Of a DNA stretch of 64,000 nucleotides, positions 44,085 to 53,050 are shown piece after piece. The notes beneath the pieces are model-generated. The model saw nothing but the letters and a program-made list of their open reading frames with translations, was not told the DNA's origin and did no database searches. The position numbers were made by a program, and so were the translations under genes. Position 1 is the first letter of the stretch. Each line of letters starts with the position of its first letter. This DNA is from Lewinella sp. IMCC34191. Lineage in GTDB: Bacteria; Bacteroidota; Bacteroidia; Chitinophagales; Saprospiraceae. Location: contig NZ_QNQZ01000003.1 in the NCBI RefSeq assembly GCF_003390935.1, positions 124,001 to 188,000 of the forward strand, in the 5' to 3' direction.

Positions 44085-44792
44085 ATGAAAAAGCAGAAAG
44101 TAAACCGGAAGTACAACTTCCCGGATGCCGATCTTTACCGCATGGCCATGGACAGCATCCGGCTGGCCAAGCGGGATCTCGAGCACTTTAAAAGCGGTTA
44201 CGATTACGACGGCCACCGCCTGAAGGGCTTTTACGATCGGTGTGAGCGCTTCGTCGAGATGCCCCACGACGATGAGCTGCTCGGCGACCAGATGGTGGTG
44301 ACCGATAAGAAATACGAAGCATCCGAAAAATTAAAGCATGCCATCCGCTCGGTCATGACCCGCGTGCGTATGGCCTTCAGTAACCGGACCGGCCGGTACC
44401 GTAAGTTCGGCACGGCCAAGATGGGAGATATGACGGACGCCCAGCTGTTGTTCTGTGGACGCCGCGTGATCCGCGTGGCCCGGGCCCAGTGGAACTTCCT
44501 GGCCGATACCGGACTAAACGAGAGCCACCTGGAACGCGTCGCAAAAGCCTGCCAGGCTTTTGAATTGGCCATGAATATCCAGCAGGATAAGATCGCGGAC
44601 CGCGACATCAGCGTCGAGTCGCGCATCGAACTGGGTAATCTTATCTATGACGAATTAATTAAGGTCTGCGATATCGGCAAGGACATCTGGGCGGAGCGTG
44701 ACCGCGCGAAGTACGATGCTTACTGCATCTATGACAGCAACATGGAGCAGAAGCGCATCAGCGGAGTGGCCGGGTCCCAATCTCCGGCTTAG
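44085..44792 (+). CDS. Hypothetical helical protein
   Basis: A 235-residue soluble, highly charged, mostly alpha-helical protein beginning MKKQKVNRKYNFPDADLYRM. It has no signal peptide or membrane helix and I recognise no family. Features include a Lys/Arg-rich N-terminus and helices such as LYRMAMDSIRLAKRDLEHFK. The start follows the rplY terminator by about 90 bp, so it is probably its own unit, with the DUF92 gene next downstream. Confidence 0.6.
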   Translation: MKKQKVNRKYNFPDADLYRMAMDSIRLAKRDLEHFKSGYDYDGHRLKGFYDRCERFVEMPHDDELLGDQMVVTDKKYEASEKLKHAIRSVMTRVRMAFSNRTGRYRKFGTAKMGDMTDAQLLFCGRRVIRVARAQWNFLADTGLNESHLERVAKACQAFELAMNIQQDKIADRDISVESRIELGNLIYDELIKVCDIGKDIWAERDRAKYDAYCIYDSNMEQKRISGVAGSQSPA

Positions 44793-44841
44793 CCGGAACC
44801 GGGGTCAAAGCCCGTACCTTACCATTCAAATCAACTATCCT

Positions 44842-45594
44842 TTGGAATCCCTGTCGTGGACTATCATTTACGGTGTGATCGGCGTGGCTTTCGCAGTCCT
44901 TACAGTGCGACGGGGCAGTCTGACCAAGGCGGGTGCGGGGACGGCCCTGGCATTGGGTACGGTAACCCTAAGCTTCCGCGGTGCGGAATGGCTTTTTCCC
45001 CTGCTGATTTTTTTTCTGAGTAGCGTGATCATCGGCCGAGCGCTTCCGGCGTCCGTATCGGTTAGCGACGAGAAAGACAAAATGCCCCGCGATGCCGTTC
45101 AGGTGGCCTGTAACGGGGCGGTGTACGGTTGCCTGGCTGTGTGGGGGGGTAACCCGATGCTGCTTTTGGTTGTCATGGCGACGGCCACTTCGGATACCTG
45201 GTCGAGCGAGATTGGCAAGCATTTTCGACAACCTACCTTCGATATCACGACCGGTCGACGGGTTCCACCCGGCCTCAGCGGGGGCATTAGCGTGGCGGGT
45301 ACCATTGCCGGCCTGGGGGGCGCGGCCTTGATTGCCCTATTGGGCTACGGTCTGATACCATCGTACACTCTCGGCGATTTGCTGTTCGTGATTACTTGCG
45401 GCTTTGGTGGTATGCTACTGGATTCCCTGCTTGGCGCGAGCTTCCAGGCTCGCTATCGCGGTAGTGACGGTGCGATCAGTGACCGCCCCAGCCCGGGTAG
45501 CCATCTCGCAAGTGGCTTTCCCTGGATGACCAACGATACCGTGAATCTTCTATCGATCACCCTGGTCGCCCTGGTAGCGTGGTTTGCTGCTTAA
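44842..45594 (+). CDS. DUF92 family integral membrane protein
   Basis: A membrane protein of about 250 residues with six or seven helices, matching DUF92 (TMEM19-like): VRRGSLTKAGAGTALALGTV after the first helix, then ATATSDTWSSEIGK, the conserved TTGRRVPPGLSGGIS motif and GGMLLDSLLGASFQ. In plants and cyanobacteria a member (VTE6) is a phytyl-phosphate kinase, which hints at polyprenyl-phosphate metabolism, but the bacterial role is not established. The frame has no ATG near the first helix; TTG at 44842 is the most reasonable start, with GTG at 44875 as an alternative. Confidence 0.75.
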   Translation: MESLSWTIIYGVIGVAFAVLTVRRGSLTKAGAGTALALGTVTLSFRGAEWLFPLLIFFLSSVIIGRALPASVSVSDEKDKMPRDAVQVACNGAVYGCLAVWGGNPMLLLVVMATATSDTWSSEIGKHFRQPTFDITTGRRVPPGLSGGISVAGTIAGLGGAALIALLGYGLIPSYTLGDLLFVITCGFGGMLLDSLLGASFQARYRGSDGAISDRPSPGSHLASGFPWMTNDTVNLLSITLVALVAWFAA

Positions 45595-45751
45595 TTCCGT
45601 TTGGCTTCCTGCTCTCTGCGGAAGAAGTTGAAGCCGTTATCCGTACCGTTGGCGGATTTGAACCGTTCGTTTGCCGTGAACTGGTTTTCTTTGCACCTTC
45701 GGAAGGATCCCTCCGGACCTCCACCACCCCCAAACGGCAAATGAAAACGGC

Positions 45752-47290
45752 ATGAATTCTGCAAAGACACTATTGGTAATATTAGACGGATGGGGATTGG
45801 GTCAGCGCCCTGAAGCCGATGCCCTCGCCAACGCCAACACCCCCAACTTCGACCGAATCTGGAAGAATAACCCCCACGCCACCCTGGTCACCTACGGGGA
45901 GGAAGTAGGATTGCCCGAAGGCCAGATGGGAAATTCCGAGGTCGGTCACCTGAACATTGGAGCCGGACGGGTCGTCTACCAGAGCTTTGCACGAATCAAT
46001 AAAGCCATCCGGGAGGGGGAACTGCAGCAGCTAAAAATCCTACAGGATGAACTGGCCTATGCGCGCAAGCACAAAAAGGCCGTTCACCTGATGGGTCTGG
46101 TCAGCGACGGGGGCGTCCACAGCCACATCAACCATCTTCTGCGGTTGACTGACATTGCTACTCAGGCCGGCAATGAGCGGGTCTACATCCATGCCTTTAC
46201 GGACGGCCGGGACGTTTCACCGACTTCGGGCAAAGGATATCTATCTACCCTACTCGAACACATCGCTGACCAACCGACTAAGCTGGCATCGGTCACCGGT
46301 CGTTTCTACGCTATGGACCGGGATACCCGCTGGGAACGTATTGCGGAGGCCTACGACGCCATGGTCAAGGGAGCGGGTGAGAAGTCGGATGACATCCTTA
46401 AAACCATCGTCGCGCACTACGATGAAGGCACTACGGATGAGTTCCTGAGGCCCATCATCCACGTAGACCAGCAGGGCAAACCCATCGCTACCATCGAGGA
46501 AGGGGACGTGGTGATCTGCTTCAATTTCCGGACCGATCGCCCGCGCCAGATTACCCGGGCGCTGACCCAGGAATCCTTCCCCGAACAGCACATGGAGCCG
46601 GTGAAGGGGCTGCACTACGTCTGCATGACGCAGTACGACGAGAAATTCAAGGGAGTCAATGTCCTCTTCGAGGCTACGGACCTGAGTAAGACCATGGGTG
46701 AGGTAGTCAGCAAGGCAGGAAAAACGCAGGTACGAATCGCGGAAACGGAAAAGTATGCCCACGTCACCTTCTTCTTCAGCGGCGGGCGGGAAGACACCTT
46801 TCCGGGCGAGCGACGCATTCTGATCGACAGTCCGCGCGACGTCGAGACCTACGACGAGAAACCCGAGATGAGCGTATACGGCGTCACCACGGCGATCATC
46901 AAGGATATCCGGGAGAACGAGCCGGACTTCATCTGCCTGAATTACGCGAATACCGACATGGTCGGTCACACCGGAAGCTGGACGGCTGCCATCCGGGCGG
47001 CGGAGGCGGTCGACGAATGCCTCGGGCAATTGCTGAATACGGCCTTCGAGCACGGGTACCATGCCCTCATCATTGCGGATCATGGTAATTCGGACGTCAT
47101 GATCAACGAAGACGGAAGCGTAAACACCGCCCACACCACGAACCCCGTACCGGTGATCTACTCCGGGCCCGATCGCTTCGACGTCCGCCTCCGCACCAAC
47201 GGGAAGCTGGGTGACGTCGCACCTACCCTGCTGCAATTTCTGGGCGTCAGACAACCGAAGGAAATGACGGGGGAGAGCCTGCTGTTCTAG
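45752..47290 (+). CDS. gpmI: 2,3-bisphosphoglycerate-independent phosphoglycerate mutase
   Basis: GpmI interconverts 3- and 2-phosphoglycerate in glycolysis, using two Mn ions. The chain of 512 residues has the metal-binding LVILDGWGLG (Asp12), the nucleophile Ser62 in GNSEVGHLNIGAGRVVYQ, VSDGGVHSHINHL, and the C-terminal metal site YANTDMVGHTG and IADHGNSDVM. The length and order of motifs are standard. About 150 bp of DNA upstream carries no gene. Confidence 0.96.
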   Translation: MNSAKTLLVILDGWGLGQRPEADALANANTPNFDRIWKNNPHATLVTYGEEVGLPEGQMGNSEVGHLNIGAGRVVYQSFARINKAIREGELQQLKILQDELAYARKHKKAVHLMGLVSDGGVHSHINHLLRLTDIATQAGNERVYIHAFTDGRDVSPTSGKGYLSTLLEHIADQPTKLASVTGRFYAMDRDTRWERIAEAYDAMVKGAGEKSDDILKTIVAHYDEGTTDEFLRPIIHVDQQGKPIATIEEGDVVICFNFRTDRPRQITRALTQESFPEQHMEPVKGLHYVCMTQYDEKFKGVNVLFEATDLSKTMGEVVSKAGKTQVRIAETEKYAHVTFFFSGGREDTFPGERRILIDSPRDVETYDEKPEMSVYGVTTAIIKDIRENEPDFICLNYANTDMVGHTGSWTAAIRAAEAVDECLGQLLNTAFEHGYHALIIADHGNSDVMINEDGSVNTAHTTNPVPVIYSGPDRFDVRLRTNGKLGDVAPTLLQFLGVRQPKEMTGESLLF

Positions 47291-47452
47291 TCTAATGTTA
47301 CCCCTGGGTTAAGAAATTCTTGGTCGCGCCGACCGCTATTCCCAGTCGACAAACGGCATAAGGTCGCTTGGCATTTCGGTTCCGGCGGGGAGAAGCGGAA
47401 ACGCATAACCTAAGCCCCCACTCTCTTGTTAGGGAAGTAGAAATATATACGA

Positions 47453-48172
47453 ATGAAAAATCTACTTCTCCTTCTGACTTTTGCCCTGAGCGTAGCATCC
47501 TGCGACAGTCAACGCCCGGCTACGACCACCTCGGAAACCACGCCCACCGCTGAAACGGGCAGCCAAATGCAGCTCGCCGGCGAAATGTCGATCGACGAAC
47601 TGGATGCCCGCTACCCGGATGCCAAGAAGGCCTACTTTGCCGGAGGATGTTTCTGGTGCACGGAGGCTTCCTTCGACCGGATTCAAGGTGTAGAAGACGT
47701 CTGGAGTGGTTACGCCGGAGGCACCAGCGATAATCCGAACTACAAGGACGTCAGCTACGGCAAGACCGACTATGCCGAGGCGATTGTGGTGTACTATGAC
47801 CCGGAGGTAATCGACTATGACAAGCTCCTCGATATCTTCTTCGTCGCGCACGATCCCACCCAAGTGAACCGTCAGGGTCCCGATGTCGGTAAACAGTACC
47901 GCTCCGCCATCTTCCCCATCAACGACGAACAACGTCAAGCTGCTACGGCCAAGATCGAAAAGCTCAACGCCAGCGCCAAATTCGACAAGTCAATCGCCAC
48001 CACCATCGAGTCCGCCGACAACTTCTACGTCGCCGAAGCCTACCACCAGGATTACTACGAAGACCCTTCCAACCCCAACCAGAGCTACGTCCAGAACGTC
48101 AGTCGCCCGAAGGTGGAAAAGGTGATGAAGGAGTTCAGTGATTTGCTTAAGCCGGAGTACCAGCAGAAGTAG
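47453..48172 (+). CDS. msrA: Peptide-methionine (S)-S-oxide reductase, lipoprotein form
   Basis: MsrA repairs oxidised methionine residues. A lipoprotein signal (LLLLTFALSVASC, lipid-modified Cys17) directs it to the envelope, so it would protect periplasmic or outer-membrane proteins. After a Thr/Glu-rich spacer the catalytic domain starts with FAGGCFWCTEASF (catalytic Cys66) and includes VWSGYAGGTSDNPNY and the C-terminal AEAYHQDYY. The domain is complete. A dense palindromic repeat block follows directly after its stop codon. Confidence 0.92.
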   Translation: MKNLLLLLTFALSVASCDSQRPATTTSETTPTAETGSQMQLAGEMSIDELDARYPDAKKAYFAGGCFWCTEASFDRIQGVEDVWSGYAGGTSDNPNYKDVSYGKTDYAEAIVVYYDPEVIDYDKLLDIFFVAHDPTQVNRQGPDVGKQYRSAIFPINDEQRQAATAKIEKLNASAKFDKSIATTIESADNFYVAEAYHQDYYEDPSNPNQSYVQNVSRPKVEKVMKEFSDLLKPEYQQK

Positions 48173-48440
48173 GGCTCCCTGCGGTCGTGGTAGAGGCTGC
48201 GCCGTAGAGCTCCCTGCGGTCGCGGTAGACGCCTCCGGCAGTAGAAGCTCCCTGCGGTCGCGGTAGACGCCTTCGGCGGTAGAGCTCCCTGCGGTCGCGA
48301 TAGAATACTGCTAGCAAAATTCTAATCTCTACCGTGAGCGCTAGCGAACTCTACCGCGAGCAAAGCGAGTTCTATAGCGAACTCTACCGCGAGCAAAGCG
48401 AGCCTCTACCCTGAGCGCTAGCGAACCCTACCCCTCTTCG
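48173..48440. repeat. Palindromic repeat block after msrA
   Basis: Four imperfect copies of GCTCCCTGCGGTCGCGGTAG (starting near 48174, 48209, 48247 and 48284; spacing 35-38 bp) occupy the left half. The right half carries CTCTACCGCGAGCAAAGCGA twice (near 48348 and 48382) and TGAGCGCTAGCGAA twice (near 48334 and 48411). CGCGGTAGAG from the left half is complementary to CTCTACCGCG on the right, so the block can form a large branched hairpin. No reading frame is maintained. It is a GC-rich intergenic repeat of unknown origin. Confidence 0.8.
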
Positions 48441-48458
48441 TTCTAAAAATCAAACCCT

Positions 48459-49040
48459 ATGCACGACATCGAACCCCACTTCCAGTGGCGCGACCGTTAC
48501 CGCGCGGAGGATGATTCCGCTTCTCCGTTCTACGGCCGACGCTACAGTGAATTCAGCTACAGCAATAAGGTGTATAACTACCTGCTGCATCCCCAATGGG
48601 ATGAGTTCGGGTCTGAGACACTGTACCTGAAGATCTTATTTGTTGACTACGATGACCGGTACGCTATTATCGAACTGATCGGCGAGTGGAACGATGCGCT
48701 GCATAATGATAGCATGTTCCTGAAGCGGGAGGTCATCGACCGGCTACTCGGGGAAGGCATCAACCAATTCATTCTGGTGATGGAAGGGGTACTAAATTTT
48801 CATTCGGATGCCGATGACTACTACGAGGAATGGTATCACGAGGTAACGGACGAAGGGGGATGGATCGCCCTGATCAACGTACTTGATCACGTGATGGACG
48901 AGATGAATACCGCCGGATTAGATAGCTATCTACACTACGGCAGCCTCCTCAACAATCTGACCTGGAGGCCGCAAAAGGCGCGGCGGGTTCACGAGGCCAT
49001 CGAAGGGTTGCTGCAGACGGAACGCCGCCGAGTCTATTAA
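48459..49040 (+). CDS. Hypothetical protein
   Basis: A 193-residue soluble acidic protein (MHDIEPHFQWRDRYRAEDDS onward), rich in Asp, Glu and Tyr, with alternating strands and helices. Examples are a probable beta hairpin ETLYLKILFVDYDDRYAIIE and a helix ALINVLDHVMDEMNTAG. I recognise no family. Its last four bases overlap the convergent secreted-protein gene, which supports both being real genes. Confidence 0.6.
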   Translation: MHDIEPHFQWRDRYRAEDDSASPFYGRRYSEFSYSNKVYNYLLHPQWDEFGSETLYLKILFVDYDDRYAIIELIGEWNDALHNDSMFLKREVIDRLLGEGINQFILVMEGVLNFHSDADDYYEEWYHEVTDEGGWIALINVLDHVMDEMNTAGLDSYLHYGSLLNNLTWRPQKARRVHEAIEGLLQTERRRVY

Positions 49041-49483
49041 GCCCGGGCGCTTTTCGCTTTCTTAAGTACCATTCGCCCACGTCGGCGCGTACCCTTGAAG
49101 GTTTCATCGGTGACTTCCTGCCAGAACCCGCGTAGCTCGCTTTCCCAAAGATCGGGTTTGAAGTTGATCTGATACTGTCGGTTGAACTCGGGCATGATGG
49201 CATTATCGCCGTCGCCAACGAATGCGATCTCCATCATTCCCATCGAGCGATCGCCGTAGAGTTGGCCTTCCAGATCCATGCGCAAAATACGACCGTCCGG
49301 CAGGGTGACGTAACTGCGCCCCTCGATGACGCCGTCCTCCGAAGTGGTCAGGTATAGCTGCATGGGGAGTGCTTCATCGGAGTAGATGCCCCCGACGGTC
49401 ATATGTCCCTCCCAAAGGCCATCCAGATCGGTTTGGGCACTTGCAAACAGGGGAAGCAGTAAACAGCAAAGAAAAGTTTTCAT
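49037..49483 (-). CDS. Small secreted hypothetical protein
   Basis: A 148-residue protein with a signal peptide (MKTFLCCLLLPLFASAQ). The mature part is probably a beta-sandwich or lipocalin-like domain starting LDGLWEGHMTVGGI, and ends in a strongly basic tail (KGTRRRGRMVLKKAKSARA). The opening resembles small Bacteroidota envelope proteins beginning 'GxWxGxLxxGG', but I cannot name a family. It overlaps the convergent gene by four bases. Confidence 0.6.
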   Translation of the reverse strand: MKTFLCCLLLPLFASAQTDLDGLWEGHMTVGGIYSDEALPMQLYLTTSEDGVIEGRSYVTLPDGRILRMDLEGQLYGDRSMGMMEIAFVGDGDNAIMPEFNRQYQINFKPDLWESELRGFWQEVTDETFKGTRRRGRMVLKKAKSARA

Positions 49484-49572
49484 CGGTCGGAGGGGTATCG
49501 GACTACGGAAAGTTAACCAATCGTACCGACAATCGTTGACGGTTGCCGGTCGGCTCCCCTACCTTGCGGTCC

Positions 49573-51069
49573 ATGCCCGCTCCCCCAACTTATGCCCGGC
49601 TGTTTAAATCCGTCACGCTCGGCACCGTCCGCCGGCCACCGGAGCCGGAGGTGCTGGCCTGGTTGGATGAGCTCGGCGCTATCGACCCCACCGCCGACGA
49701 GGCCGAACAGCTACTGGTTGCGCTGGGGCTGGCCGAACGAATGCACCGGATGCGGTTAGCTACCAGTTCCGTTGTAGACACCAACTCCGGTATCGCACCT
49801 CCGGAAGAGAGCGATCCACCCCCTCCAAAGCTCGCCCGTGGCCTACAGCTCATACTGGAAGGAACTTACCCGGAGTTACTGGACGAGGCCGTTGACTTGG
49901 TACTGACTCAGGGTACATTTGTCCCCCCTCAGCTACTACCCTTATTGATCCCGCGAGCCGCCGCCTTTCTCTCCGAAGATTACACCCGCGCGCAGCGCTA
50001 CTTGGATGCCGGAGGCAAGCGAGGTCGATGGCTGGCCGCGCAACATCCTGACTGGGCGCTTCTGACGCCAACCTATTCTTTCGCAACTGCCTGGAGCGCG
50101 GCGGAGCAGCCGGCCAGACAAGCCGAAATACTTAGCGCGTGGCGCCGAGTGGACGCCCAGACCGCACGCCGTGCCTTGGAGGACATTTGGGACGAGCAGA
50201 GTCCCCGTAATCAGGAAGTGCTGTTGGATGGCCTGCAGGATTCGCTAGAAGAGCCCGATCACGCCTGGCTCCGTGAGCGACTGCAACCCAAACGGAAAGG
50301 TGTTCGCCGTCGTCTTACGGAATTGCTGCTACTGGCGCGGGAGCCGCAGACGGTAGCCGACTTCCAGGCAATTGCAATAAACGCTACGGCGGCGGACGGT
50401 TCCATAGCCGCTAATCCGCCGAGTGGAGAGATGCGGGACCTGCTGAAGCAATACGGAGGTGTCAAGGCACCGGAATCTCTCGCGCAGCGACTATTGGAAA
50501 TCCTGCCCCCGGAGGTATGGAGCGAGGTAGTGAATATGCCGCTTCCTCGATTCTGGCTGGGCTTGCGTCCGCTGGAATTACGAGCCGCAAGCAGATCCAT
50601 CCTCGCGTTTAGCAACGCGGATCTTATCCAAGAGATGGTCCGGTTTCTACTGCAAGAAGAGCCTAAGGGCTATGATATGGAACTCGCCGGCCGATTGGTG
50701 CAGGCACTGGATCGGGAGAGCTTCAACCGCTTGTACGACGAGTTACTGACCAAAGAAAAGGATGCCCTGCGCCTCCGCGGCTTCTCCCGCTACCTCGCCC
50801 TGCAGCGACGCGAAGCCTGGTCCGAACGACTAAGCAAAGCCATGGTCACCCGCCTGCTGGAAGACCTCCACAACCGGCAACTCGACTACGCGACCCAGCG
50901 CGACCTGGGCCTGCACTGGAAGCTGGCCGTCCCCCTGCTCGATACGGCCATCTTCCCCTGGCTTCGCCGACAGTTGCACACGACCACGGAGCGGTACGAC
51001 GCGTTCGGCAAGTTAGCCACCCGGATGTTGCAGGTAACGTCCTTCCGCCGGCAGCTGCACGGGGAGTAG
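49573..51069 (+). CDS. DUF5691 family protein
   Basis: A 498-residue soluble helical protein starting at the ATG at 49573 (MPAPPTYARLFKSVTLGTVR). The pattern KSVTLGTVRRPPEPEVLAW near the N-terminus and leucine-rich helical repeats such as MVRFLLQEEPKGYDMELAGR fit DUF5691, whose relatives are often encoded with MoxR-ATPase, VWA and SWIM-domain proteins. None of these partners is adjacent here. The repeats may be HEAT-like scaffolds. The function is not known, and the family call is moderate. Confidence 0.6.
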   Translation: MPAPPTYARLFKSVTLGTVRRPPEPEVLAWLDELGAIDPTADEAEQLLVALGLAERMHRMRLATSSVVDTNSGIAPPEESDPPPPKLARGLQLILEGTYPELLDEAVDLVLTQGTFVPPQLLPLLIPRAAAFLSEDYTRAQRYLDAGGKRGRWLAAQHPDWALLTPTYSFATAWSAAEQPARQAEILSAWRRVDAQTARRALEDIWDEQSPRNQEVLLDGLQDSLEEPDHAWLRERLQPKRKGVRRRLTELLLLAREPQTVADFQAIAINATAADGSIAANPPSGEMRDLLKQYGGVKAPESLAQRLLEILPPEVWSEVVNMPLPRFWLGLRPLELRAASRSILAFSNADLIQEMVRFLLQEEPKGYDMELAGRLVQALDRESFNRLYDELLTKEKDALRLRGFSRYLALQRREAWSERLSKAMVTRLLEDLHNRQLDYATQRDLGLHWKLAVPLLDTAIFPWLRRQLHTTTERYDAFGKLATRMLQVTSFRRQLHGE

Positions 51070-51073
51070 TTCG

Positions 51074-51081
51074 TATCTTCG
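51074..51081 (+). promoter_or_regulatory. Possible -7 element for trhO
   Basis: TATCTTCG (TAnnTTYG-like) lies 8 bp upstream of the trhO ATG. Transcription would begin within a few bases of the start codon, giving an almost leaderless mRNA. No good -33 TTTG is seen. Confidence 0.35.
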
Positions 51082-51089
51082 CGGCCGCT

Positions 51090-52124
51090 ATGGAAAGGAA
51101 GAAGCACGAACTGCGTAACCTGCTGTCCCGCGAGGACTTACAGGCCCGGCTGGACGCCGAAACCGAACCCCGCACGACCCTGTCGTTTTACCGCTACGCC
51201 CGGATTACCGACCCCCAGGCATTCCGCGACGAATGCTACGAACGCTGGTCGCCATTAGGGGTACTGGGGAGGATTTACATCGCTTCGGAGGGGATCAACG
51301 GGCAGCTATCCGTGCCCTCGTCCAATTTGGATGCCTTCCGCGAGGCGCTGTACAGCGTTCCCTTCCTGGAGGGCACCCGGCTAAATATCGCGATCGAAGC
51401 CGAAGCTCGTTCGTTCCTGAAGCTGATCATCAAGGTCCGTCCCAAGATCGTCGCCGACGGGCTGGACGACGATACCTTTGACGTTACCAAACGCGGGCGC
51501 CACCTGAGTGCCCGGGAGGTGAACGAATTGCTGGAAAAAGAGGACACCCTGGTCGTCGATATGCGCAATTACTACGAAAGCGAGGTCGGCTACTTTGAGG
51601 GTGCTATCCGGCCGGAAGTGACCAACTTCCGCGATATTTTGCCCGTAGTCGAGGATATGCTGGCCGATAAGAAGGACCGCGAAATCGTGATGTACTGCAC
51701 CGGCGGCATCCGTTGCGAAAAGGCCAGCGCCTATTACCTGCACCGCGGCTTCGAACGGGTAAGCATGGTGGACGGCGGCATCATCGAATACGCCCGACAG
51801 TGCGAACGGGAGGGATTGGAAAAGAAGTATATCGGTAAGAACTTCGTGTTCGACGAGCGGCTCGGCGAGCGCATTACGGAAGACGTGGTCAGTCACTGCC
51901 ACCAGTGCGGACAACCGACCGACCGGCAGCTGGACTGCGCCAACAAGGCCTGTCATATCCTCTTCATCCAGTGTATGGATTGCGCCGCGGAACACGAAGA
52001 CTGCTGCTCAGTCGAATGCCGCGACTTCAACCGGCTGCCCGAAGACGAACGGCAGAAGAAGCGCCCTTCGATGGTGTTCAATGGACAACGGTTCGGGAAG
52101 GCCATGCCGCCACGAGCCAAATAG
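51090..52124 (+). CDS. trhO: tRNA uridine(34) hydroxylase TrhO (rhodanese-like)
   Basis: TrhO (YceA) is an oxygen-dependent hydroxylase that makes 5-hydroxyuridine at tRNA position 34. The 344-residue chain has the N-terminal acylphosphatase-like domain (SFYRYARI, IASEGINGQLSVP) and a rhodanese domain with VDMRNYYESEVGYFEGA and the active-site loop CTGGIRCEKAS (Cys203, Cys209). A C-terminal Cys-rich zinc module contains CHQCGQ and CMDCAAEHEDCCSVEC. Start and length are standard. It begins 20 bp after the DUF5691 gene. Confidence 0.93.
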   Translation: MERKKHELRNLLSREDLQARLDAETEPRTTLSFYRYARITDPQAFRDECYERWSPLGVLGRIYIASEGINGQLSVPSSNLDAFREALYSVPFLEGTRLNIAIEAEARSFLKLIIKVRPKIVADGLDDDTFDVTKRGRHLSAREVNELLEKEDTLVVDMRNYYESEVGYFEGAIRPEVTNFRDILPVVEDMLADKKDREIVMYCTGGIRCEKASAYYLHRGFERVSMVDGGIIEYARQCEREGLEKKYIGKNFVFDERLGERITEDVVSHCHQCGQPTDRQLDCANKACHILFIQCMDCAAEHEDCCSVECRDFNRLPEDERQKKRPSMVFNGQRFGKAMPPRAK

Positions 52125-52157
52125 CGAACCCCGGCCCCACTCGGGCATTAAGGAAGT

Positions 52158-53018
52158 ATGAAAAGTATCGTTCTGAAGTGCTGCGCCCTCCTGATCCTGG
52201 CGGCGGCCTGCTCTACCTGTACTCCTTTCCGTAGCACGGCGGACGAGAACCCGCTAACCGTGATGACCTACAATATCCGCTACGACTCGGGCGACGACGG
52301 AGGCGATCGGTGGGAAAACCGCCGGGATATGCTCGTCAATCAGGTCCTGTTTCACCAGCCCGATATACTGGGCACCCAGGAAGCTCTATCGAATCAGCTT
52401 CGCTATATGGACCGCCAGCTTAGCGACTACGATTACGTAGGTATCGGACGCGAGGGAGGTGACAAGGGAGAATACTCGGCCCTTTTCTACAACGATCGCA
52501 AATTGCGGGTCGAAGACAGCGGGACGTTCTGGCTCTCTCCCACCCCGGGCGAGGTTTCGACCGGCTGGGATGCCGCCCTGCCGCGGATCGTCACCTGGGC
52601 GCGCTTCCGTCGCCTGGACACGCGCGAGTCGTTCATGGCCTTCAATACCCACTTCGACCACCGGGGAGAAGAAGCCCGCCTGGAGAGTGCCCGTCTGCTG
52701 GTCAGTTCCATTAGCCGCATGAACACCGGGAACCTGCCGGTCATCGTCACGGGCGACCTGAATCTTACCCCGGAGACTGAAGCCATCGGTATTTTGACGG
52801 ATTACCTGGAGGATACCTACGAAGCATCTCCCGTTCGCCTGGGACCGGTCGGCACCTTTACCGGCTTCGATTACGACGCCCCGGCCGAGCGGCGGATCGA
52901 CTACATTATGGTGTCGGAAGGGGTCCAGGTGCAGCGCTACGCCGTGCTTACGGATGCCATCGATCGGCGCTTCCCTTCGGATCACTTTCCGGTAGTGGCG
53001 AAGGTGATTTTGCCCTAG
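52158..53018 (+). CDS. Endonuclease/exonuclease/phosphatase family lipoprotein
   Basis: A 286-residue exported EEP-fold hydrolase with a lipoprotein signal (LILAAACSTC, Cys18). Catalytic blocks are VMTYNIRYDSG, DILGTQEALS (Glu metal ligand), FNTHFDHRG, VTGDLNLTPE and SDHFPVVAKV (Asp-His). The DSGDDGGDRWENRRD stretch is shared with secreted Bacteroidota members that act on phosphodiesters or sugar phosphates outside the cell. The substrate is unknown. It follows trhO by 33 bp. Confidence 0.88.
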   Translation: MKSIVLKCCALLILAAACSTCTPFRSTADENPLTVMTYNIRYDSGDDGGDRWENRRDMLVNQVLFHQPDILGTQEALSNQLRYMDRQLSDYDYVGIGREGGDKGEYSALFYNDRKLRVEDSGTFWLSPTPGEVSTGWDAALPRIVTWARFRRLDTRESFMAFNTHFDHRGEEARLESARLLVSSISRMNTGNLPVIVTGDLNLTPETEAIGILTDYLEDTYEASPVRLGPVGTFTGFDYDAPAERRIDYIMVSEGVQVQRYAVLTDAIDRRFPSDHFPVVAKVILP

Positions 53019-53050
53019 TCATCAAACGGTCGGTTGGGAGAGCAAGCTAA

